Shown here: positions 59,186 to 64,000 of the stretch, piece after piece | How the letters are laid out: each line of letters starts with the position of its first letter | Numbering within the stretch: the stretch's first letter is position 1 | Assembly: GCA_003139545.1 (NCBI GenBank) | Contig: PLJC01000018.1 | Location: 124,148-188,147, forward strand | Reading direction: 5' to 3' | Source of the DNA: Actinomycetota bacterium | GTDB taxonomy: Bacteria; Actinomycetota; Thermoleophilia; Gaiellales; Gaiellaceae | DNA: 64,000 nucleotides | Notes under the pieces: model-generated | Seen by the model: only the letters and a program-made list of their open reading frames with translations | The model's database searches: none | Told to the model about the DNA's origin: nothing | Made by a program: the position numbers and the translations under genes

Positions 59186-60007
59186 ATGGCAACCGAAGGC
59201 CAGGATCGCGCAGCCCAGCTGACCGCGCTCCCGAAGATCGAGGACATCCCCCGCGCCGGGGACGGGCTCGACGCGGACCAGGTCCGCGAGGCCTTCGATG
59301 CCTTCCGCCGTCACGTGGCGCAGCTACAGGCGCAGCTCCGCGTGCTGCAGGCGGCCGGCAATCGCGCCGGGACCGGCGAGCCGGGCGGGCACGCGGTGCG
59401 CATGGATGCGCTGCATCTCATCCGCGCTGCCGCCGAGTTCGCGGACACGATCGAGCGCGACGCGCAGACCGCTTCCGCCGCACAGCTCTCGCGGACCGAG
59501 CAGGAGCTCGTCCGCCGACAGAGCCACATCGGCGAGCGCGAGGCGGCGGTCGAACGGCAGGCGCAGGAGATCGAAAGGCAGCGTGCCGAGACGCTCAACG
59601 CGGCCCGCAACGAGGCGCGCGAGCTGCTCTCGAAGGCACAGGCCGATGCGGCGCGCGAGCTGCAGGAAGCGGAGGCGCGCGGCGCGCGGCTCCTCGAGCA
59701 GTCCCGCCACCAGGCCACCGAGCTCACGAACGCCGCCCGCGCAGAGGTCGAGCAGACGCTCGAGTGGGCGCGCAACCAGGGGCGGGTCGTCATCGGCCGT
59801 GCGCAGGAGGGAGCCGAGCAGCTCCTCGGCGCGGCCGGGCTCGGACCGGATGCGATCGCCAAGGTGGCGGCCGCGATCATGCACTCCGCGGAGCAGTCGA
59901 ACGAGGACCGCCCGCTTCCGCCGACGGCCGCGCTCGCCGGCCCGCCAACGAGCGTCGTGGCGCCGCCCGAGCCCGAGGGCTCGGAGCCGTCCGAGCCGCA
60001 ACCGTAA
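59186..60007 (+). CDS. Coiled-coil cell envelope protein (DivIVA-like organisation)
   Basis: Soluble protein of 273 aa dominated by a long Ala/Glu/Gln/Arg coiled coil (about residues 80-200). Before it lies a short DADQVREAFDAFRRHVAQLQAQLRVLQ helix like the start of DivIVA/Wag31-type proteins. The tail is Pro-rich and acidic (PEPEGSEPSEPQP). I infer a polar or septal scaffold role from architecture only. CATACT lies 8 nt before the ATG. The TAA stop forms the -10-like hexamer of the next gene. Confidence 0.6.
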   Translation: MATEGQDRAAQLTALPKIEDIPRAGDGLDADQVREAFDAFRRHVAQLQAQLRVLQAAGNRAGTGEPGGHAVRMDALHLIRAAAEFADTIERDAQTASAAQLSRTEQELVRRQSHIGEREAAVERQAQEIERQRAETLNAARNEARELLSKAQADAARELQEAEARGARLLEQSRHQATELTNAARAEVEQTLEWARNQGRVVIGRAQEGAEQLLGAAGLGPDAIAKVAAAIMHSAEQSNEDRPLPPTAALAGPPTSVVAPPEPEGSEPSEPQP

Positions 60008-60010
60008 CCT
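60005..60010 (+). promoter_or_regulatory. -10-like TAACCT fused to a stop codon
   Basis: The TAA stop of the coiled-coil gene begins TAACCT, followed by 7 nt and the ATG at 60018. Confidence 0.4.
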
Positions 60011-60017
60011 TCTGCAC

Positions 60018-60641
60018 ATGAGGCCACTCTTCGGGCCGCGCACCGTCGTCGAGGCGGCATTCATCGTCGCCGTTCCGGTGATCGCCCTCGAGACCGGTTT
60101 CAAGATCTGGGGCATCGTCATCGCGGGCACGATCGCGTATCTCCTCGTGGTCCTGGTCGAGGTCGGGTACTGGTACGAGGGCAAACGGAAGCCTTTGCCC
60201 GTTGCGGCGCAAGCGCCCGTACCGGCTGTGCCGGAGGCCGAGCCACACGTGCGCGTCATCCGCGCAGAGCCGGAGCCGCAGCCGGTGCCGGTGCCGGTGC
60301 CGGTCGCCGTCGTCGCTCCGCCCGAGCCCGAGCCGGAGCCCGTGCCCGTGCGGGAGCCGCCGCGCCTTGCGCCTGCGCCCCCACCGCTTTCCGAGCCGGA
60401 GCCGGAGCCGGAACTGCCGCCGGCGGCCGCGGTCATCCGCATCGGAGGCCCGCGCCAGTGGAACGTCTGGGATCTCGAGCGCGTGGCCCGCGAGAGCTCC
60501 GGAGGCGATCCGATCGCCGACGAAGAGCGGACGTTCCTGCTCATGTACCTGCGTGACTTCGCCGGGCCCGACGGGCTGCTGCCCGTCGACTTCGACGACC
60601 TCGTCCGACAAAGCTTCGGCGGGCTCGTCGCCAACCTGTGA
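60018..60641 (+). CDS. Membrane protein with Pro/Glu/Val repeat linker
   Basis: Protein of 207 aa: two N-terminal membrane segments (VVEAAFIVAVPVIALE and IVIAGTIAYLLVVLVEVGYWY), a long linker rich in PEPEPVPV repeats (about residues 65-135) that could cross the cell wall or form a rigid spacer, and a C-terminal domain RQWNVWDLERVARES...EERTFLLMYLRDFAGPDGLLPVDFD. Unnamed family. Its stop overlaps the RlpA-like gene start, suggesting a joint envelope function. Confidence 0.7.
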   Translation: MRPLFGPRTVVEAAFIVAVPVIALETGFKIWGIVIAGTIAYLLVVLVEVGYWYEGKRKPLPVAAQAPVPAVPEAEPHVRVIRAEPEPQPVPVPVPVAVVAPPEPEPEPVPVREPPRLAPAPPPLSEPEPEPELPPAAAVIRIGGPRQWNVWDLERVARESSGGDPIADEERTFLLMYLRDFAGPDGLLPVDFDDLVRQSFGGLVANL

Positions 60642-61030
60642 CGGCCGCCGCAGGCCGGCGCGTCGCGTCACTCGCGGCGGTCGCCGTGCTCGCCGTGTCG
60701 ATCGCGATCTACGTCGACCATCGACACCGTCACCACCAAACGCTTCCGGCCGGCGCCGGACCGTGGACGACGGCCCTCGCCGCGCCCTACGCGCCGACCG
60801 GCCGGACCGCCTGCGGCGTGAAGGTCGGGGCGCGCACCGTCGGCGTCGGTCATCCCGTGCTGCCCTGCGGCGTTCGCATCTACGTCCGGTTCGGCGGCCG
60901 CACGGTGCTGACGACCGTGATCGACCGGGGCGACGTGCCCTCCGGTCGCGAGCTCAATCTCACGCCCGCGCTGGCGGCCCTGCTCGGCGTGCAGGGAACG
61001 CAGAGCGTCCAGTGGCGCTTCACGCGCTAG
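60638..61030 (+). CDS. RlpA-like double-psi beta-barrel protein
   Basis: Protein of 130 aa with an N-terminal signal or anchor (VASLAAVAVLAVSIAIYV) and a double-psi barrel domain: YAPTGRTACGVKVGARTVGVGHPVLPCGVRIYVRFGGRTVLTTVIDRG. The pattern ACG...VAHP-like GVGHP...LPCG and V.DRG with catalytic-type Asp is that of RlpA/3D-domain proteins, which bind or cleave peptidoglycan. The GTG 60638 overlaps the upstream stop; the TAG stop starts the -10-like hexamer of the candidate RNA. Confidence 0.8.
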   Translation: MTAAAGRRVASLAAVAVLAVSIAIYVDHRHRHHQTLPAGAGPWTTALAAPYAPTGRTACGVKVGARTVGVGHPVLPCGVRIYVRFGGRTVLTTVIDRGDVPSGRELNLTPALAALLGVQGTQSVQWRFTR

Positions 61031-61033
61031 GGT
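61028..61033 (+). promoter_or_regulatory. -10-like TAGGGT before the candidate RNA
   Basis: TAG stop of the RlpA-like gene plus GGT. A transcript starting 7 nt downstream would begin at 61040, exactly the first paired base of the predicted RNA. Confidence 0.4.
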
Positions 61034-61039
61034 GTGAGT

Positions 61040-61155
61040 TGGGTCCGGGCCGAATGGTGAACCAACAGCACCATGAAGGGAACCCGCGTCCGTCTTCGCG
61101 GCGGCAGGGTACCCACCTGTTTCGACAGGTTCCCTAGGTCCGGGCCCACTTTCTT
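61040..61155 (+). ncRNA. Candidate structured noncoding RNA
   Basis: A closing stem of 12 bp pairs 61040-61051 with 61137-61148 (two G-U pairs). Inside are a perfect 6-bp hairpin ATGGTG/CACCAT (61054-61059, 61069-61074), an 8-bp stem AGGGAACC/GGTTCCCT (61077-61084, 61128-61135), and a competing UUCG hairpin CCTGT-TTCG-ACAGG (61116-61129). The closing stem runs into CTTTCTTATGTT, a T-rich tail like an intrinsic terminator. There is no convincing protein in the region. It does not match SRP RNA, 6S, tmRNA, RNase P or T-box core motifs that I can check by eye. Identity is unknown. Confidence 0.55.
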
Positions 61156-61162
61156 ATGTTGT

Positions 61163-61228
61163 CCCGTACCAGGTACCGGTCTTTCGCGCAACGCAAGCAA
61201 GGGGCGAAAGTCTGGTACCTGGTACGGG
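61163..61228 (+). repeat. Long imperfect palindrome upstream of mnmA
   Basis: CCCGTACCAGGTACC (61163-61177) is perfectly complementary to GGTACCTGGTACGGG (61214-61228). After a 3-nt weak junction the stem continues with CTTTCGC/GCGAAAG, giving about 25 bp with a 16-nt loop. It ends 1 nt before the mnmA GTG. Possibilities are a leader RNA hairpin that hides the start, a terminator for the RNA upstream, or a dispersed palindromic repeat. Confidence 0.7.
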
Positions 61229-61229
61229 C

Positions 61230-62492
61230 GTGCCTGAAATGACCGAGAGCTTCGGAGACTCCACCCGCGACGGCGAGTGGGCCGCGGTTCGGCTCCGCGT
61301 CGACGGCGAGCGCATCGTCGAGGCGGACGCGCCGGGGCTCGATCGTCCGATCGTCGGGATGACGCTGCTCGAAGCGGCGGCCGTCGGCGGCGAGACGCTC
61401 GCGGTGGACGCGCTCGCGAACGCGCTCGGTCCCGTGTTCCGCGCCGAGCCGTCACGTGGACGCACTGCGGTGGCGATGAGCGGCGGCGTCGACAGCGCCG
61501 TCGCACTCCTGCGCGCGCTCCCGAACGCAGTCGGTGTGACGCTTCGACTCTGGCTCGACCCGGCGGGGCCGAGTGCCGAGCGCGCGTGCTGCTCGCCGGA
61601 GGCGGTCATCGCGGCGCGCGCGACGTGTCACCGGCTCGGAGCTCCTCATGTCACGCTCGACCTGCGCGAGGAGTTCCGGAACGCGATCGTGTCGCCGTTC
61701 CTCGACGGCTATGCGCGCGGCGAGACGCCGAACCCGTGCATCCGATGCAACGGCGCGTTCCGCTTCGACGAGCTGCTCGCGTTCGCCGAGCGCGCCGGCT
61801 GCGACCGTCTCGCGACCGGTCATTACGCCCGCATCGTCGAGCACGGCGGCCGCCTGCTGCTTGCGCGTGGGGCGGACGCCGCGAAGGATCAGTCGTACAT
61901 GCTGGCGCAGGTCGATCCTGCGCTTCTCGACCGCATCTGGTTCCCGCTCGGCGAGCAGGGCAAGGAGCAGACGCGCGACGAGGCGGATCGGGCCGGCCTC
62001 GACGTCGCGCGCAGAGCGGAGAGCCAGGAGGCGTGCTTCCTCGCCGGCGACGACTACCGCGCGTTCCTCTCGCGGCACGGGCTCGAGGCGCGGCCGGGGC
62101 CGATCGTCGACGCCGAAGGCAACGAGCTCGGCGTCCACGGCGGCGCCTGGGAGTTCACCCCGGGCCAGCGCCGCGGCATCGGCGTCGTCGCGGAACGCCC
62201 GCTGTACGTGCTCGACACAGACGCGGCCGCGAACGCCGTCGTCGTCGGCCCGCACGAAGCGCTTGCCCGCAGCCGCGTGCGCGCGTCGGGGCGGCTCTAC
62301 CTCGCGGCCGAGCGCGTCGACGCGAAGCTCCGCTACCGCTCTCCGGCCATCGCCGCGCGGGTGTCCGGCACCGAGGACGGCTTCGAGCTGGAGCTGGACG
62401 AGCCCGCCTACGGCGTCGCGCGGGGCCAGGCGGCCGTTCTCTACTCAGGCGACGCCGTCATCGGCTGCGGGACCGTGACGGGCGCCTCCTAA
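61230..62492 (+). CDS. mnmA: tRNA-specific 2-thiouridylase MnmA with N-terminal extension
   Basis: Makes 2-thiouridine at U34 of tRNA-Lys/Glu/Gln. The PP-loop AMSGGVDSAVALL lies at about residue 84, not at the N-terminus. Catalytic Cys are in NPCIRCNGAFRFDELL and RAESQEACFLAGDD; also GHYARI, DAAKDQSYMLAQ and the C-terminal beta barrels. The first ~75 residues (AVRLRVDGERIVEADAPGLD, MTLLEAAAVGGETLAVDALANALG) form an extra domain somewhat like an Fe-S scaffold (NifU-type) fold; this is a guess. GTG 61230 or ATG 61239 is the start. Total 420 aa against about 360 usual. Confidence 0.92.
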   Translation: MPEMTESFGDSTRDGEWAAVRLRVDGERIVEADAPGLDRPIVGMTLLEAAAVGGETLAVDALANALGPVFRAEPSRGRTAVAMSGGVDSAVALLRALPNAVGVTLRLWLDPAGPSAERACCSPEAVIAARATCHRLGAPHVTLDLREEFRNAIVSPFLDGYARGETPNPCIRCNGAFRFDELLAFAERAGCDRLATGHYARIVEHGGRLLLARGADAAKDQSYMLAQVDPALLDRIWFPLGEQGKEQTRDEADRAGLDVARRAESQEACFLAGDDYRAFLSRHGLEARPGPIVDAEGNELGVHGGAWEFTPGQRRGIGVVAERPLYVLDTDAAANAVVVGPHEALARSRVRASGRLYLAAERVDAKLRYRSPAIAARVSGTEDGFELELDEPAYGVARGQAAVLYSGDAVIGCGTVTGAS

Positions 62493-62495
62493 GGG

Positions 62496-62501
62496 TAGGA
62501 T
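62496..62501 (+). promoter_or_regulatory. -10 element TAGGAT before the DUF948 gene
   Basis: TAGGAT, then 9 nt, then ATG 62511, in the 18-bp gap after mnmA. Confidence 0.4.
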
Positions 62502-62510
62502 CGCCCGGGA

Positions 62511-62978
62511 ATGCTCGTCGCCGCATTCACGTGGGGGGACCTCTGGCGACTCGCGCTCGCTGTGTTCCTCCTCGCCGTCGGCATCGGGTCGGCGTATTTC
62601 CTCGTGCGCCTGGGCGGAACCGCCGGGCGCCTCTCTGCGTTCATCTCGGGAGCAGAGGAGGAGATCCTGCCCGTCATCAACAAGGTCGGAGGCAGCGTGG
62701 ACCGGGTCAACAGCCAGCTCGACAAGGTCGACCGGATGACGGACAGCGCGGTCGACGCGGTGGTGAGCGTCGACAGCGCCGTGCGGACGGTGAGCTCGGC
62801 CGTGACACGGCCGGTGCAGAAAGTCTCGGGCTTCGCCGCCGGCGTGAGCTACGGTGCCGCCGACTTCAAGGCGAAGCACGACTGGAAGCATGCAGTCCAG
62901 TCGGGGAAGGAAGCCGCGGCCCGTCGCGAGCAGGAGCTCACCGACGAGCTGCACGACGTTGGGGGGCCAGGGTCGTGA
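62511..62978 (+). CDS. DUF948 membrane-anchored protein
   Basis: Protein of 155 aa: one N-terminal membrane segment (RLALAVFLLAVGIGSAYFLVRL), followed by a helical region VINKVGGSVDRVNSQLDKVDRMTDSAVDAVVSVDSAVRTVSSAVTRPV, the DUF948 heptad pattern also seen in general stress proteins. It overlaps the RsbW-like gene and precedes a sigma factor, so a stress or envelope role is plausible. Confidence 0.82.
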   Translation: MLVAAFTWGDLWRLALAVFLLAVGIGSAYFLVRLGGTAGRLSAFISGAEEEILPVINKVGGSVDRVNSQLDKVDRMTDSAVDAVVSVDSAVRTVSSAVTRPVQKVSGFAAGVSYGAADFKAKHDWKHAVQSGKEAAARREQELTDELHDVGGPGS

Positions 62979-63361
62979 GCGATGAGATAACGCTTGTGGT
63001 GCCGGCACAGGAGGACTTTCGCCCGATCGTGCACCTCGTCGTCGGCGGCCTCGCGGTGCGCCTCGACCTGACGATGGACGCGCTCGAGGATCTGCAGGTC
63101 GCACTCGACGCACTGCTCGCGCGACGCGACGACGAAGGAGACGTCGTCGTGCGGGTGGCCTTCGACGACCAGGAAATGCGCGCCACGGTGGGACCGCTGC
63201 CGTCCGCGATCCTCGAAGACGTCGAGCGTGACGGCAACGAGCTCGGCCTTCGGCGCGTGCTCGAGACCGTGTGCGAGACGTTCGAGGTCGAGGAGCGCAA
63301 CGGCGAGGCATGGGTCGAGTTGACGAAGCGAACGGCCGCACCGACGGCTACTGGGGGGTAG
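62975..63361 (+). CDS. Degenerate RsbW/SpoIIAB-like anti-sigma regulator
   Basis: Protein of 128 aa with the general shape of an anti-sigma serine kinase domain: VGGLAVRLDLTMDALEDLQVALDALLARRDDEGDVVVRVAFDDQEMRATVGPLP. The N-box Asn/His of active ATP-binding family members is missing and the G1/G2 boxes are not recognisable, so it may bind a partner without kinase activity. It lies between DUF948 and the sigma factor gene, where a cognate anti-sigma factor is usual. The GTG overlaps the upstream stop. Confidence 0.7.
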   Translation: MSDEITLVVPAQEDFRPIVHLVVGGLAVRLDLTMDALEDLQVALDALLARRDDEGDVVVRVAFDDQEMRATVGPLPSAILEDVERDGNELGLRRVLETVCETFEVEERNGEAWVELTKRTAAPTATGG

Positions 63362-63363
63362 AC

Positions 63364-64000
63364 GTGCCGCGGATCGACGACAAGATCCTGCTCCGGCGCT
63401 ACCACGAGCAGGGAGATCTCCAAGCGCGTGAGCAGCTCATCGAGCAGTACATGTCGCTCGTGCGCTCGCTCGCGCGCCGGTACTCGTATCGAGGCGAGCA
63501 GCTCGATGACCTGGTGCAGATCGGCGCCATCGGGCTCATCAAGGCGATCGACCGCTTTGACATCGAGCGCGGCGTCGAGCTGACGACGTACGCGACGCCG
63601 AACATCATCGGCGAGATCAAGCGCCATTTCCGCGACAAGGGCTGGGCGGTGCGCGTCCCGCGCGGTCTGCAGGAGCTGAACGTGCAGCTGTCGCGGCTCG
63701 TGGAACAGCTCACGGTGCAGCTCAGCCGCTCGCCGACGATTCCCGAGCTGGCGACCGCCGCCGGCGTACAGGAGGAGGAAGTGCTCGAGGCGCTCGAGTC
63801 CGGACGCGCCTACTCGTCCCTCTCGCTCTCGTCCGGCGGAGGCGACGGCGAGGACGACCTCGATCCGATGGAGTCGATCGGGACGATCGAGCACCAATAC
63901 GAGGTCTCCGAGGATCGCGCAGTCCTCGCGCCGGGATTCCGCGCGCTGGACGAGCGCGAGCGCATGATCCTCCAACTCCGTTTCTTCGACGGGCTCACGC
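63364..64000 (+). CDS. SigB/SigF-type RNA polymerase sigma factor (3' truncated by window)
   Basis: Alternative sigma factor. Region 2 is complete (LIEQYMSLVRSLARRYSYRGEQLDDLVQIGAIGLIKAIDRFD and TYATPNIIGEIKRHFRDKGWAVRVPRGLQE), region 3 follows (LTVQLSRSPTIPELATAAGVQEEEVLEAL), and region 4 starts at LDERERMILQLRFFDGLT where the window ends. GTG 63364 is used; an in-frame ATG at 63310 would overlap the RsbW-like gene by 52 nt. The pairing with an anti-sigma gene suggests partner-switch control of a stress regulon. Confidence 0.93.
   Translation, partial: MPRIDDKILLRRYHEQGDLQAREQLIEQYMSLVRSLARRYSYRGEQLDDLVQIGAIGLIKAIDRFDIERGVELTTYATPNIIGEIKRHFRDKGWAVRVPRGLQELNVQLSRLVEQLTVQLSRSPTIPELATAAGVQEEEVLEALESGRAYSSLSLSSGGGDGEDDLDPMESIGTIEHQYEVSEDRAVLAPGFRALDERERMILQLRFFDGLT

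Noticed and set aside
61054..61137. Small 27-codon reading frame starting ATGGTGAAC inside the candidate RNA
   Set aside because: No RBS or leaderless -10, codon use is unlike neighbours, and the segment is fully explained by RNA stems.
61040..61155. Identity as SRP RNA, 6S RNA, tmRNA or a T-box
   Set aside because: No GGAA-tetraloop SRP motif, no single long bubble hairpin as in 6S, no tRNA-like ends, and the AAGGGAACCCGCG stretch only partly resembles the T-box sequence and lacks a specifier stem.
1..64000. CRISPR arrays, insertion sequences, prophage genes or a replication origin
   Set aside because: No regularly spaced repeat arrays, transposase or integrase motifs, phage structural genes or DnaA-box clusters were seen.

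Overview
The window is high-GC bacterial chromosome, packed so tightly that no stretch over about 300 bases lacks a gene. A division and cell-wall cluster without ftsA, a two-subunit glycine dehydrogenase, MoxR/DUF58/DUF4129 genes, DUF4389, DUF4395 and DUF5808 proteins and a SigB/F-type sigma factor point to a deep-branching actinobacterium, most likely class Thermoleophilia (inference; no rRNA is present). Genes overlap by GTGA/ATGA junctions and Shine-Dalgarno sites are rare. Many gene heads instead have a TANNNT -10 hexamer 6-10 nt before the start codon, which suggests leaderless transcripts.

Layout. 1-6.8 kb: murD (partial), ftsW, murG, murC, murB, ftsQ, ftsZ. 6.9-11.6 kb: glycine cleavage operon gcvT-H-PA-PB plus a signal-peptidase-II-like protein. 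11.5-16.9 kb (minus): rlmN, a MacB/LolD-like ABC pair and a Ca2+/cation antiporter. 16.9-25 kb: HAD hydrolase, FkbM methyltransferase with a Cys-rich partner, MFS transporter, endonuclease IV, phosphoesterase, gltX, a stand-alone receiver protein and an M3-like peptidase. 25-27.5 kb: a less GC-rich patch with an Apea-like HEPN protein and a membrane-anchored protein, ending at tRNA-Glu(CUC). 27.6-32 kb: DUF4129-MoxR-DUF58 operon behind tRNA-Gln(CUG). 32-40 kb: HD protein, DUF4389 duplication, M48 peptidase, two ABC exporter halves that look like a heterodimer, uracil-DNA glycosylase and DUF4395.

40.2-54.8 kb is the most unusual part. A histidine biosynthesis operon (TrpR/YerC-like regulator, hisG, hisD, a hisC-hisB fusion, hisH, hisF, hisIE) runs on the same strand straight into histidine degradation genes (hutH, hutU, then hutI), with ftcD just upstream and hisA divergent. 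A perfect palindrome covers the -10 elements between hisA and the regulator. An electron-transfer cassette (apbE, ferric-reductase-like membrane protein, NuoF-like flavoprotein, [3Fe-4S] ferredoxin) lies between hutU and hutI.

54.8-64 kb: small membrane protein, cupin, metallo-beta-lactamase hydrolase, hisS, aspS, envelope/coiled-coil proteins, an RlpA-like protein, a candidate structured RNA, a long palindrome, mnmA with an extra N-terminal domain, DUF948, a degenerate RsbW-like protein and a truncated sigma factor gene.

The observations most worth following are the recurrent fusion of stop codons with -10 hexamers, the his/hut adjacency with its palindrome and regulator, the HisC-HisB fusion, the candidate RNA at 61.04-61.15 kb and the HEPN patch.
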